Of a stretch of DNA of 64,000 nt, positions 12,288-24,749 are shown one piece after another. The stretch is from assembly GCA_003415625.1 (NCBI GenBank), contig PYIU01000003.1, positions 2,976,001-3,040,000 on the forward strand, read 5' to 3'. This DNA comes from Aquanectria penicillioides. Lineage: Eukaryota; Ascomycota; Sordariomycetes; Hypocreales; Nectriaceae. Both the position numbers and the translations under genes were made by a program. The notes beneath the pieces were generated by a model. The model was not told the DNA's origin and made no database searches. It saw only the letters and a list, made by a program, of their open reading frames with translations. Positions within the stretch are counted from its first letter, which is position 1. Each line of letters begins with the position of its first letter.

Positions 12288-14521
12288 ATGGCTATGATGC
12301 GGGAGTCGGTATTTCTCCCCACCGTGAAGTGCTCATCATGTGGTCGAGAAGTCGAATCTCTCTTATGGGAGAGCACATTTGCTCCGGTCCGACAGCTGAG
12401 CGTGAGGCAACTTCCATGTACTGCGTGTTATCAATCGAGCTAACCAGACCATCAGTGTCACCACCTCCCGAGGAGTTTGAGCCATATACACCATACAACG
12501 CGTCAAAACCACCAGAAAAGTTTGGGCGCATTCCGCCCGCCGTCGACATCAACGCGGCCAGTAAGTTGGCTGGATCCCGCTTCTCAGGGATTTTTACTAA
12601 CATGCGCCCAGATGGTCCGTGGATGCGACAGGGTCAGTTGACCCCAAATAGCTTCCTAGGCGAAAACCGAAGTTTGTCGCCCCCTCGAACAGACGATTTC
12701 TTCATTTCATCACCGGCGCTGGAGGATGACTTGATTCCCTCACCGCGCCCAATCGAGCATCTCGGTGCTCTTGGCGGCTTCGGGGAGAAAAAGGCAACGA
12801 CACCTGAAATGGACTATCTCTCCGTGAGCCCAGGGTCCCAAGTCAATAGCACATTGATGAAGCGCATGGATGCAATCGCCCCTGGACCTTTCGACACGCT
12901 CAGAAGCCCATCGTCGCCGTCTTTCCCCCCTCGAAGCGCCTCGTTCGATAAGAAGAACGATTACCTCCGTGCGCCGCGAGAACCCGAGGGCCCGAAGCGA
13001 TCAGCGACGGCGCCCCTTTACGCGTCTGCCCACTCCCGTTCAGGTAGCAACAGCAGCGCTGGCGCCTCAGCCCCAGTATGCCGAAGAGAAACGACTACGA
13101 GGGATTCGGGCCCCATCTCGAAGTGATGATGAGCTCGAACCGAAGCCGCTTGCGCTTATGAGCCGTTCTGACACCTTCCCTAAACACTCTCCTCCTCAAC
13201 AGCCTGCACCTCTTCGAACACCTTCCGCGCCTGGCTCGCGGCCAGACGGAGGCCTAGGCCACAGGTCTCGTCCATCTATGGGCCCGGATACCTCGAGACG
13301 GCCCCGCCGCGAAAGAGCCTCATCCGCCCACCGAAGAACTCGTCAGTCGACTTGGCTGCTGAATTTGGTACCAAGAACCCCTATCATACTCCTTCGGACT
13401 CTACATCTTCAGGATACTCCACATTTAGCCACCCCAGTCACACCAGCTCGCAGACCAGCCCGGCAAGGTCTCACGCTCGTCGTCAACCTTCCGATTCCTC
13501 TAACATGGGAGGCTCCTTTACCGACGCCCAGAGCCCGATGGACAGCTTGCGACCCAAGGATCTGCGAATTGACCCTTCATTGCAGCCACCCAAGCGAACT
13601 CGATCTCCCCTGGCCGAGTCGCCTTATGAGATGTCTCCTGGAATTCGCCTTGACCCAGCCGTCCAGAGTGGTCGCCGATTCGATGCCCCACGAACACCGA
13701 GCCCGTACGGAACATCCCCACAGGATCAGCAATCATTTGACCCAGCAATTCAGCCTGCGCGCTCTTATGATGCGCCTTCGCCGCTAGCACTCCCTCCCCG
13801 AAAGGGATCTCGAGACCCTGCGGTGTATCGAGGGGACTGCAAAGCATGTGGCCAGGGCATCCGGGGCAAGAGTATTTCTTCCGCTGATGGGCGGTTGACG
13901 GGCAAGTATCACAAGGCATGCTTTGTATGCACAACCTGCTCGGAGCCCTTTACCTCTGCCGAGTTCTATGTTCTCGACGACAAGCCGTACTGCGAGCATC
14001 ACTACCACAAGTTGAATGGCAGTCTTTGTGGCAGTTGCCAAAAGGGTATTGAGGGCCAGTACTTGGTCGACGAGTTTCAGATCAAGTACCACCTGGGCTG
14101 TTTCCGATGCCTCGACTGCGGACGATCACTATCTGAGGGCTACTTCGAAGTGGACGGCAAATCATATTGCGAACGGGACGCCTGGCGCCGTGTACAACAG
14201 CCTTGGCTCGCTGGCAATAACCAGTCAGCTGAACCAGAGCGACACATCCAGCCACCGCAACCCCCTCGTGGGCCACCTGGCCCTGCTGTGCCTGGACCTT
14301 TGGCACCTCCCGGACCTCCTGGACGCCGTCCATCTTACGGGATGGGCGGTGGTCTCCCTGCTCACCCTGCTCCAGGACAGCGCCTCGCCGGCGGTCCGGG
14401 CATGGGTCCTCCTAGAAACCAGTATGGACCATCAGGCGGTGGCCGACTCGGCCCCAACTCTGGTCCCCCATCCGTCCGACCTAGGATGAACAAACGCAAC
14501 ACTCGCCTCGGCATGATGTAA
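12288..14521 (+). CDS. LIM-domain (paxillin-like) protein with four apparent 1-nt deletions, about 727 aa if corrected
   Basis: Likely a cytoskeletal or polarity scaffold acting through protein contacts; the role is inferred from the domains. The chosen ATG at 12288 begins MAMMRESVFLPTVKCSSCGRE. A 54-nt intron runs 12402-12455. The coding path then needs four frame changes, each equal to one missing base: near 12353-12356, at 13060-13080, at the GGGCCCC around 13108-13114, and between 13240 and 13320. With them the gene reads through to a TGA-free end at 14521. The central region is Ser/Pro-rich and probably disordered. LIM1 spans about 13838-14002 (CKAC...HKACFVCTTC...CEHH) and LIM2 about 14027-14179 (CGSC...HLGCFRCLDC...CERD). 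The tail is Pro/Gly-rich. From about 13260 to the stop the frame is intact. It could be a pseudogene, but the intact LIM domains and the same error pattern in other genes favour sequencing error. Confidence 0.85.
13838..14179 (+). other. Two tandem LIM zinc-binding domains
   Basis: Each domain shows the double zinc-finger Cys/His pattern: C-x2-C, then H-x2-C, then C-x2-C, then C-x2-H or D. The two are separated by about eight residues, as in paxillin-type proteins. The zinc-liganding positions all appear present, so this part should fold. Confidence 0.93.
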
Positions 14522-17500
14522 CGAAACGACCTCTACTCCAACTAATCCCCACACATGTTAACGCCTACGACACCTAATGTACTACCCAACATTGTAATAC
14601 CAACGTTCACGCCTCTTTTCGCAACTTGATTCAGTTGTTCTTTGATGCGGGAGTTGGGATTCATCAGCATCTTGATTATTGGTTTTTTTTTACCGCTCGC
14701 TTTTATTATACCCCCCTTGGTTTGGCTTTTGGAACCCTCATATACCTGGACCTGGAAAGGCTGGCGCCTTGAGTTACGTGTTTTTTGTTATCGCATAAGC
14801 ATCGGCTGGCCATGTTACCTTTTTTGATATTGCGGGGAGTTGGATGGCATCTTGTACTCATGGTTGAGGGGTAACGGTGATGTTGCGTTGCATGTCTCCT
14901 GCTGGGAAAGCACCAGCTCTGGGACGGCATGGGATAAACAGCTTCAGCATCGATTGGATGGTGCATTTGCATTAGTAGCCTGGTAGAAGGCTCCCTCTTA
15001 ATCAAAATCCGCGTTCATCCATATATCAGCTTCATCCCAAGTATTGATTGATTGCTCCCGAGTTAAATTGCTTAACATTGTCGTTTGGATGGATCCTTGC
15101 TGGTCGTTGTGATAGGCCTCTTGAATTGGATGCAATATCATCATGTCTTAAGATGGCACATGTGGAATGCAGCACCCATGGAGATGATACAATGTGTTTG
15201 ACAAATTTCCTTTCGGTTGCCCTCCGTGATTCGGAACAAGTTGCTTGAATTATAACATCCCCGCCGAAACATATCCAACTATACCAGAAAAAAAAAGGCA
15301 GTGTAGGCTTGAAAGACTTAAATTTAGTATAGCTAATAATGATTGATCCATGGATGTTGTAACTGTTAGTGTGTCGTTGAGATTCAGGAAGATGTGTCAC
15401 ATCGAGTAACCGGCCGGAACTTTTTGCGCCCACTGAACAATGCCCTACTCCGTCAGAGCTTACGTTCAACAATTCTGAACGGCCGTTCGTGTAAGCGGGG
15501 GAACATCCATCCCACAAAAGAACTTTGGAAAAGATCAGCGCTTGGCTTATGCTGGTTGAATTCCAATTGTGCCATTTCCAAGCGTGATTGGCCCCCAGTA
15601 TCCAAAGTGGTCATTACGGGGCGGCGGGTGGCTGAACTGGCTGCTTCATTCCAGGAACCACCTCTCGGCGAATAGTGATCCCATCCTTGCCATCCTTATC
15701 TTTTGTGCTGATTCTTGTTACCGATGATGACATTTTTTGGGGGCCGGCATGCATTAATTAAGGGGAGGAGGGACACCACTTTGATCAACAGAGCTGGCAT
15801 TTACAAGGGTGGAGCTTAGTGTAAGGATGCTGGCTAAGGTACGGGTTTTCAGAAGCTGATAAGGAGCTGAACATGTTGCTGCACGGCTTATTGGAATTTG
15901 TCTCCCACTACGGAGGTGATTGTCGGTAGTTGCAGGGACGTTGAAACCGTTCGGTAAGCGTGGGCCGGTCAAGTCTAATCGTCGACCAGGTTGTGGCGAT
16001 ATCCTATCAGCCATTTTGTGTCGCCCGAATGAATGTCACTGGGTTTTCTTTCCCGAAGATGGAACGACTCAGGGTCGAATGCGAATCGGTGGAACAAATT
16101 TCACCTTCCAATTGAGTGTCCATCCATGGTAGCAACTTCGGCTGTAACATGATCGCCTTTTCTTTGGCTTCCGATAGTTTTTTATCGAGTGCAGATGACA
16201 GGACTTTAGATGCGACCGTCGCACGTAAATTTATACATATTCTCAACTGGGATGCCACCTTGTGCAACAGACGAAATGAGCGTCCCAGCCAACCGGCAAG
16301 TTGCCATGGTTGAAATTATCGGATCAGCGTTTCAGAAGACACTGCAGCCCACTGTTCCGTCCCAATCTCGGGTCTAAACCATTTTCCCATTGTCGTGCAT
16401 TGTCCAGATCTGCCGCTGCTGTGATGTGAATGGAATTTGCGCGAGGCGGGCACTTTTCTTTCTTTCTGGAATATGCAATTAAACTGCTTTGAAACTGATC
16501 TGGGAATAAACTCCTACGTGATGCTAATCCGCTCAAGTCTAATTCAGATCGATCATACATTTGTCGACATTTCGGCCAACTCAAAAGGATCTATTCCAAG
16601 GCCTATGGTTTCTGAAACCCTTGGATAGTCAATACTATCTGCCAGGGCCTATACACTTGGCACTGCTATAGAGCATAAACATGGTAATGGGAGGTTTGAA
16701 GTCATTTTCACAGCTGCTCTTTTCCAACCAAGCAGGACTAGCCGCCCTCTATCTAACGGAGCTTCTTCTCTAGCTGAACAATGAAGACACGGGCAAGACA
16801 CCATGTTGATAAGGGGCAACTCACCATATGAGTTAGCCGATAAATGCTGAACATTGGCGGTGCCCTTTGAACAAAATCGGCCGAGAGCTTGACAGCCTGA
16901 GGAGTAATTGTTTGTGCTAGTAGATGCAAATGTGTCATGTCTTGAACTGTTATAACACGTGGATCCCTCGATATGTTTCGGATCCGACACTTCAATGCTC
17001 AAGCTTTGAGGCAGTGTTGTATTTCCGGAGCTTGATGCACCGACGTATCAGCACCCTCCATAGTGGATGTGGCGTGAAGGTTCCCGTTGAGACAACAAAG
17101 CGTTACAAATAAGCTCAGCCTCGCAAATTTGATGTATCTCTAGTTTGACCATCAAGGGAACACGACCTCAGGCAGATTGAGGAAAGCGGCACTATTCTTA
17201 GATTATAATCGCCACCCTTAACTAGAATCTATGACCCTGGAGTTTGGCAGAGACGCGTGCTGACAAGACTGACTGAAGTACTTGCCGAAGCGTAGGACTG
17301 GTAATATGTCGTGATGTTGAATAAATTGCTTGTGTGCAGATTTTGTGACATTTGATCGATAAAAGCGGCAAAAGACAACATTGATGTCAAGTGTCATACT
17401 GATCGGAGTACATCCACTATGTGAAGGCTGCCTGGCTATTTCTCAAGCGCCTACGTCATGCGGACTACTACTTTGAGAGGCGGGCAATCGGCGAAGAGAT

Positions 17501-18262
17501 AGATGCTAGTGGGGAAGTCCAGCAAGGAGACGAAATAGTACCTGGCAGGCTTGGCGAGGGAACGGCAGCATGGTCCATTTCGCCTATTCGTAGCACACGT
17601 GTGACAGGGTCTAGTGAAGAAAGGCAATTTGAACAGGGTGGATGTCAGTTATCCGCAACTCATTTCGTTGGTGAATCTCGCCATTTCTGCGCCGCTTAGT
17701 GATTTGGCTTTGGTGGGTGTTTTCGGAGTCACAGAGCTTGTCATACATCTTACGCCCAGCTTGGGTGAGCATGCTAGAGCCTCCATATAGAAATGTGTCG
17801 TTAAAAGAAAGATGGATGTGCGGGTCAGTGAGATTGATTGTCAGTGCGTCAGCAATCCAATATCGTCCACTTCAGAACCTGGCGATAAATCATTAATTAT
17901 ACAGCAGCTGTCGTTCAAGCTTCATCTACTTTGCGAATTGTACATGATTGCAAGGCCACTGACGAGGCGAATGATGATGGAGACGGTGAGTATGGCTCCA
18001 TATCGCATGCATGCGCGTTCAACGATGCTGCATCGACATATATTGGGATAATCCCAGCCCCGAGAATTCTTGCAGCAATGGCATATCAGCTGAAAATGGT
18101 GCGCTACATTGGGGATGGCGGGAAGCGCTATGGACAAAAGCAAGGAAGCCTCAAGTGCAGTTCTTCAGCAGCAACCAAGCCATCTTGGCACCGTCCAAAC
18201 TAAAAAATCTCCAGGGGTAGTCCCTTTGTGACCCACTTGGGGGTCTTTGCCATGTTTGCCGT
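14522..18262. other. Intergenic, more AT-rich segment without a recognisable gene
   Basis: By eye, this stretch is poorer in G+C than the flanking 10 kb, most clearly at 15-17.5 kb. Open frames are short and fragmented on both strands. A minus-strand frame at 16753-16995 has an ordinary amino-acid mix but no start, splice partner or domain that I recognise. It could be decayed coding or mobile DNA; I cannot show either. Confidence 0.5.
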
Positions 18263-18671
18263 TTACCCAAATGCAGCAGCAACTGATTCAGCTTGAGACA
18301 GCTGGATTTGGAAAAACGGACCACATGTTGAAAAGCGTCTGAAACAACCAGTCGGAGAAATCGAGAGAGTCACCACACGTACCGTAAGAAGAGCCGCAGT
18401 GCCGTAGCAACAAAGCTGGAGCTGGAACCATCGAGTACGGTATACTCAACCAAGACCCTGGTGTCTTCAGGTGTTGCGACGCTGATGACGCCAGCAGAAA
18501 GCCGGGGGCGGCCCCACTGGAAAGCACGTCCTGTTGAGGGATTGGGGACGAGTGATACAAGGAACACGTCGCATGATGGAGGTTGAGGGGGAGAAACAAG
18601 AGGCGGCAAAAGGGATGGGCTGAAGCAAGGTGAGGTTGGCTGTGCTGAGCGCAGCGCCGTTGCGATGGTTA
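18263..18671 (-). CDS. Tentative small gene, 5' end unresolved
   Basis: A minus-strand frame open from at least 18671 to 18383 is joined by a 44-nt intron (18339-18382, donor GTACGT, acceptor GTTTCAG) to a second exon ending in TAA at 18263. The predicted product has a plausible composition, with segments such as RVLVEYTVLDGSSSSF and FFQIQLSQAES. The frame is open upstream through an A-rich tract opposite the T20 run at 18716, and I see no ATG in frame, so the true start or an upstream exon is unknown. An alternative frame on the same strand (18288-18599) is also open, so this may be chance. I do not recognise a family. Confidence 0.3.
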
Positions 18672-20445
18672 CGTCTAGGAAACGTGCTCCCTTGGCTTTT
18701 GGGGGTTTTGGCCTCTTTTTTTTTTTTTTTTTTTTCTTTCCTCGCTGGTGGCTGACGTGCTTCCAGGGAGGCTCTGCAGAAAAAATGATTCGGGATCCCT
18801 ACGCGACCCCTGACCTAGCCTTCATCGGGACTCTAGCTTCCAGTCCGGTGGAAAATACAGGAATAAGCCTGCGTTTAAGTTGGGGACACCTTCACGCTAT
18901 CACCAGCGCCACTGACGGCGAGGAGATAGAGCATAGCTCCTGTGGCGTGCTGCAACCACACGGAAACGGGTCGAATCAAGTGGCCAAACAGGTATAGAGC
19001 CTCCACTTGCTTCATTCGCGGAATGATATCGGTAAATGACACGCTCTAATTATTGCTTTCCACAGCAAATAGTCTGGTTCCACCGGGGCGCGCGCTGTGG
19101 ATGGAGCCGGACTCGACCTTTCGTCAGATCACAGAGACTCTGCATCAAAACTCAAGACTCGTCATGTCCACGAGAGCCGATGTGTAGCACGTCCAGTTGT
19201 GATTCATGGTTCTAGGAATCTCCGCCTCTGACAGGTTGGGCCCTTTAACTGTGACCTGGGCCGCCCGGATCCCGTCCAACTAAGTACGACGGCCAGCGGC
19301 AATCACTGGGTCCATGTGGGCTTCTCAGCCCCTCACTAGGAAAAAAACCACCTAACTGTGAATTGCGGTAGGCCGTGAAACTACTGGATCCCCACTACGG
19401 CCCAGTCCCCTTGCAGGTCTTCAACTACCCTCGCCGACACTCAGCTCAGCGGTCCTCAGCGGCACTTGGTGATGAGTTACCCCCGCCGGGATGCCCTCTG
19501 CTCCTAGGGGGGGCTTCCTCGGGGGACCTCCCTCGTCTCCCTCACCCCCAGTCCCCTTTTTTTCTTTCCTTCCCACCCACCCTGCGTCCCTGGAAGGTCC
19601 TTGGACTCCGTCGTCGTCGTCGTCGCCCAGGCACTCATCCGGCATTCTGCCAATGTATTAGCTGCTAGAGTTCACTAGAGAGAGACACATGCCTCCCCCC
19701 CCCCGCCCTTGGCCTCCCCCTTTCGAGCCACATCTGATCCGGCGGCCGTCCCTCTCCCCTAATCAGAAGCCGCGACTCATCCCACAGCAGCCAGTGCCAA
19801 CGCAGGTACGTACTGGGTACTTGGAGGCAAGACTTGCACCCGCCCTGTGGCTACCGTACACCTGCTGCACCTTTCCCGGTCGTGCATTCCATCGAGTCGT
19901 GCCTGTTGGGGTCTGTGTGCATGTGTGTCCTGTCTCCTTCCATCCCCTGGGTGACGTCCAGCCTTTTCCTCTACCTACCACCTCTCGACCCTTCTGTCCT
20001 CCGCCCTCTGCATCTGCATCCCGCCTCCCGCCTCCCGCCTCCCTTTCTTCTTCCGCTTGCATTTCAAGACACATCGTGAATCGTCTCTTCTTCGTGTCCC
20101 ATTTTTCTCCAATTTCCTACGGACGGCTCTCTTTGACAGAAGCCTTGACACTCCTTTGCTCCATCAGAGGCAATCTGACGCCCAGACCGCAAGGCTGCGA
20201 CTTGGCATTTTCTCGACCTCAAACGTGAACCCCCCGACGATAGACCTGTCACGGCCCTCCCTTGCCCTTGCGCCGCCGGCTCCTGCTTCCCCAAGTTGTC
20301 GCCAGACATCACATCATGCACTTGTGATTTGAGCCTGGTTTTGCAATTTGACCTTTAATCCCATTGCGACGCTGCTTCCGAATCCACTTCACGCGACCGA
20401 GCTCGCCGCTCTGCTTGCCGACCAAACCTCCATCGCCATCTGAGT
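18672..20445. other. Intergenic and CT-rich promoter of the DUF3405 gene
   Basis: Contains a T20 run (18716-18735), a CGT trinucleotide patch (about 19609-19625), and a strongly pyrimidine-rich tract from 19540 to 20340 including three copies of CCGCCTC near 20021-20042. This is typical of a fungal promoter and leader. No gene seen. Confidence 0.6.
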
Positions 20446-22820
20446 ATGTCACCCACCATGAAGAGGTGGCATACCAATAATGCGCGTCCATTCCGCGCCA
20501 GGCTACGGCCTAAGACCTTCTTCCTCATCGTGGTCGCCATGCTGATCGCCTACTACCTGCTCTTCGACCACGAGAGCGCCCCGAAGGTTCAGGTTGTCCC
20601 ATACTACCCTCACCAGGGCCTGCAATCGGGCAATCCCTTCGACCAAGAATCCAAGCCTGATGCCCAAGCGCCTAGGACGCAACCCTGGGACCTGACCGCC
20701 GCTGAGCTGAAGGGCTGGCGTGATCCGACCGACCGCGAGGATCCAAATGATATTGAACTTGGCTATGAGACCGATGGCAAGGAACGAAGTTTTGGTCCTC
20801 TGGGCAAGTTGCAGCACGAGAAGGATATGAGGAAAGAATGGAGACACGCCTATTCTGTTACCGCCAAGTGAGTCTTGTTGCCTCAACTTTTTCTTCAATC
20901 AAGCCATAATGCAGCGCTAACTGATATTTCGCAGCCTTCCTACTTCCAACTTGATCTACGGCAACACCCTTGCCACTCTTGAGCACCAGGAAGATCGTAG
21001 CGACGAGTTCAGCTCTGCCCTGAAATACGAACCAGATGCGGATGTCGACTTCACTGTCGAGAAGCCAGTTCGCTACAATCCCTACCCTGAGTACAACAGT
21101 GAGAAATGGTCAACTGCAGGCCACGCGCCATACGTTCCTTGCATTGGCGCCCACAACGATCACATCGAAGATCTCCTCGTTTTCAAAGGCCGTCCACATG
21201 AGTGGCCTGCGCCAAGAATGGGTGGCTATGATGTTATGGACATGGACGCCAACTTGTGCTGGGAGCGAGAAACTCGACTTGGCCCCTACGGCCTGACTCC
21301 GCAGTTCCGAAAGGAGGACAACGGCCAGTACAAGCCCTTGGACTGGGATAAGGTCAACTGGGGAGATTTGCAGCGTGCCTGTGTGCATAAAAACGCCCAG
21401 CGTTACAATATGAACAGGGATCGTGCCAATGAGTACTTGGACGTCTACCCTGGGTTGCCAAAGACTCCCCTGGGCCCCAAGATGATCAAAAACTCCTTCC
21501 TGGCGGCGCGAGACGAACCTGCCGGCGAGTCTGAACGCAACCAAGCCCGATCAACCACCAATGGCTATGCGACCGAGACCCGGACAGCCATTCTCCTTCG
21601 GTCTTACACCGGCCACCGCTACACCGAGAATGACAAGCAGAACATTCGATCCCTCGTCACTGAGTTGGCTCTTCGATCTGGTGGCGAATACGAGGTTTTC
21701 CTCCTGGTCCAGGTCAAAGACAATGGCCCCCGTATCTTCGATGACCCCGAGGCATACCAGCGCGTCCTTGGACAGAGCGTGCCAGCCGAGTTTCAAGCCA
21801 TGACCGTTCTCTGGAACGATGAACTTGTGTGGAGCACTTACCCAGAGTTGAAGGATGAGGAAGAACGCAGTGTCCATACCGCGCAGTGGCTCTCCGTTCA
21901 AAAGTTTAGCCAAGAACATCCTCAATTCGACTACATCTGGAACTGGGAGATGGATTTCCGTTTCACGGGACACCACTACGAGCTCCTCCAGAAGCTGGCG
22001 CAGTTCTCTAAGAAACAGCCCCGGAAGGGTCTGTGGGAGAGAAACGAACGTTGGTATATTCCTGAGCACCATGGCCCGTACACGACCGAATTCCGAAGGG
22101 ACATTGAGCGCCGCTATGTCAACAATAGTATCTGGGGACCAATCGACCTACCTTTCATCAACCCGTCGGGCCCAAGCCGCCTGTCGCTAGCCCCGAGGAC
22201 GACGACTATGAGTGGGGTGTTGGCGAAGACGCAGATGTCATCACCGTCGGACCCATCTTTAATCCTGTCAACAGCAACTGGGTTATTGCCAACCATATCT
22301 GGGGCTACAGCGATGCAACTCATCAGCCCAAGGATCTGCCCCGTCGAACCACGATTGTCACGCAGTCGCGTGTTTCCAAGAGGCTCCTGAATATCATGCA
22401 CGTGGAAAACCTACGAGGTAACCATGTCGCCTCTGAGATGACTCCTCAGACTGTTGCCCTCCTTCATGGTTTGAAGGCAGTATTCGCCCCCCATCCTGTT
22501 TTTATGGACAGAAACTGGAGTGGAGCCTTCCTTGCCAAGTGGTTCACCCCTGGCGAAAACGGAGAATCTGGTGGCCGAGGCAGCCCCATGGGTTGGGCCG
22601 TGAACGAAGATACCAGGGAACGACCTGGTACTACCGAGCCGAACCTCCGAATCGCCTGTACAACAATTGGATGGGCTGGAGAGATACTGACATTGGCGGC
22701 AAGAAATGGGAGGAGGCACATGGTCGCCCCTGTCTTCCTTCAGTCATGTTGCACCAGGTCAAGAACACGGAGCCCACAAAGGACAACCACAAGTCTGGTT
22801 TCGACCTTGCTTATGGTTAA
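20446..22820 (+). CDS. DUF3405 family type II membrane protein, two apparent 1-nt deletions, about 769 aa if corrected
   Basis: Member of the fungal DUF3405 family; glycosyltransferase-like, secretory-pathway roles have been suggested for such proteins, but no reaction can be assigned here. Exon 1 (20446-20867) encodes a short basic cytosolic tail and a single membrane anchor at about residues 24-41 (FFLIVVAMLIAYYLLF). A 67-nt intron (GTGAGT...TTTCGCAG) leads to exon 2 from 20935. The lumenal part has a short Cys-containing segment (NLCWERETRLGPYGL) and then a mixed alpha/beta core with RTAILLRSYTGHRYTENDK and FDYIWNWEMDFRFTGHHY. Aspartate-rich motifs such as WNWEMD may bind substrate or metal, which is inference. 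Two frame changes, each equal to one missing base, lie at the GGGCCC near 22168-22173 and at 22591-22599 (a G run). Correcting them carries the protein to TAA at 22820. A second in-frame ATG lies at 20458. Confidence 0.88.
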
Positions 22821-23662
22821 CAAAGCCGTGCCTGCTCTTTTTTAATTGCGTCGACCATTTCGCTTCGGCCAGTCTCTGTGGCCTTTCTAAGCTGGCCTTT
22901 CCATCCCTTGCCTTTATCCACAAACCTCGGGGTTCGGATCGCTTTATGACAGATTCCTTCGTCCTGTCCTTCTTTCTAGGCTTGGTGTAGTCTGTCATGG
23001 ACTTACAACTTTGCCGTGCTCGTGTTGGCACTGATATTCCGAGGGGGAGTAAGCGTACTATGATTGTGGGAAAATGGTCATCACGATGTCAACTTGACAA
23101 AAAAAAAACCTTTCGTATGCACGGCCATGCGTCTGATGTGCATTTCGAGCGTGGTATTACGAATGTTGAATGTCTGAGAGGAGATCGTCTAGCACGCTTG
23201 TGTGCTTGTTTTTATACTCTACTTTGTTAGACCACCGGGGGTCCAGTCACGGGGCTCAACAATTTATCGAAAGATAGAGATGAGATTTGAAATCTAGTTA
23301 TCTCTTGCAAATAGACCCTTAATACTGTTCAAAATCTCTGTCTTGCATTGTGTAACGTGATATGATGTTTGGTAGCCGACCATGGTGCTTGAAGGGAGGA
23401 CTGAACCCGGCTCACCGCCTATATTCTGCCATGGACTAGTGAATGGCCCCTCATACATTCATTATGCCACTCAGCGTCATCACCCAACTCAAATCAGCTT
23501 GGAGTGATTCAATACTTGTGGAACTGCCAAGGCCGCATGGAGGACCCCTTTCTAGTACAGATCGTCTGACGTCAATGTCGACACTTCCTTGAACTCCTTG
23601 ATTGTGTTGTCGAGCGTCTGTAATCGCACGTCGTTAGGCGTCATGCGGTTGAAGACGGCATC
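22821..23662. other. Intergenic between the DUF3405 gene and the next gene
   Basis: The 3' flank of one gene and the short promoter of the next, on the same strand. An A9 run lies at about 23100-23108. No gene or RNA seen. Confidence 0.6.
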
Positions 23663-24749
23663 ATGACCCATCCACCAAGTGTGAGTGAGCCGAAGCAATC
23701 GATCATCGACCAGGTGGTTGAACTCACTATGCATATAGACGCCCACTCCCCGGAGGTTCCTTCTGGCTAAGAGAGGCGCTCGGTCATCACAGACACCAAC
23801 AGGGCCACCGCGATTCCAATCCACTCCACGATTTGGCTCGTCCTCTATGCCACGGCCAACCCAGGGGCGTGGCGGACTTAACATTGAGGATGTGGAAGAT
23901 GTGGAAGATCGCATCGAGGAAAGCTCTGGGGAGGCCGCACGAGGTGTCGGAAGGGTCATGAAGGCCGATCCGCTGAACGATTCTATTGAGATTGAGTCGG
24001 ACGACATGACCCCTTCGCCAGATGAGAGTGTTAGCATCTCCGATGGCGGACCCGAGGCTGAGGATCGTGACTCGATAGAGCCAGACTCCCTTGAGCCTCC
24101 TCGCCTGCTAGATAACAGCTCACCACTTGAGGAGCGGGAGCCAAAACGGCGAAGAGTATCCATATCCCCCATGTCGGGCTCCTCTCTTCGCGAAGACCAG
24201 AGTCCTAGCATAGACCCCAACTCAGAGGACGAGCTATTCGAAAGAGAACGGACTCCAACACTCCAAGCTATGGAAGGTGTTCCCGAGACTATGCCTTTTC
24301 TTGACGAGCCAAGGCCTACTCAACAACCGACTTTCCGCCCAGCCCCACGCTTCAAGCCAACAGAGGCGGACATGGTCGGTGAGGGTCTTCCAGCTGCGTT
24401 TTCTCCTCAACGCCGAGGTACAAAATACCTCGCAGGCGGCATGGCCGCCCAACTTCAGGGTTGGCTCTCTGAAGTAAAGGGCTGGGAACCCGTGGATCAA
24501 ACCGCAGAGACAGCCGCGCGAGTAACAGTTGAGGAGGTCGGGCCTGGTCAGAGAATGTATCTTATGAGGGGTCGTATAGGCGAAGCGCCTCCGCAGCGGT
24601 TTATCCTTGCAGGTGAGGGAAAGTTGACGGGGCTAGGACGCAGGGCCGTCGTAGATGTCGGGAGCGTTGTTGTTGTGGGACAGCCAGTTTGGGACGTGGA
24701 ATTGGAAGGGCAAGTTTGGACGGTATCGTGCGACTGGAGCGTGCTGTGA
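23663..24749 (+). CDS. Conserved fungal protein of unknown function, 2 exons, 342 aa
   Basis: I recognise no named family. Exon 1 is only 18 nt (MTHPPS, 23663-23680). A 58-nt intron with a canonical GTGAGT donor and ATAG acceptor (23681-23738) leads to exon 2, which is open to TGA at 24749. I chose this model over the ATG at 23847 because the frame is open upstream to exactly that acceptor and gives a plausible N-terminus rich in Thr, Pro and Arg (TPTPRRFLLAKRGARSSQTP). The middle is strongly acidic and Ser/Pro-rich, with a basic patch EPKRRRVSISP that may be a nuclear localisation signal. The last 130 residues look folded (AQLQGWLSEVKGW; QRFILAGEGKLTGLGRR; VGSVVVVGQPVWDVEL) with beta-strand spacing that could be an OB-like fold, which is speculation. 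Probably nuclear. A long antisense frame overlaps it and is rejected. Confidence 0.75.

Noticed and set aside
23552..24220. 222-codon open frame on the minus strand
   Set aside because: Antisense to the spliced 342-residue gene. Its composition is Ser/Arg-rich low-complexity and it lacks splice partners.
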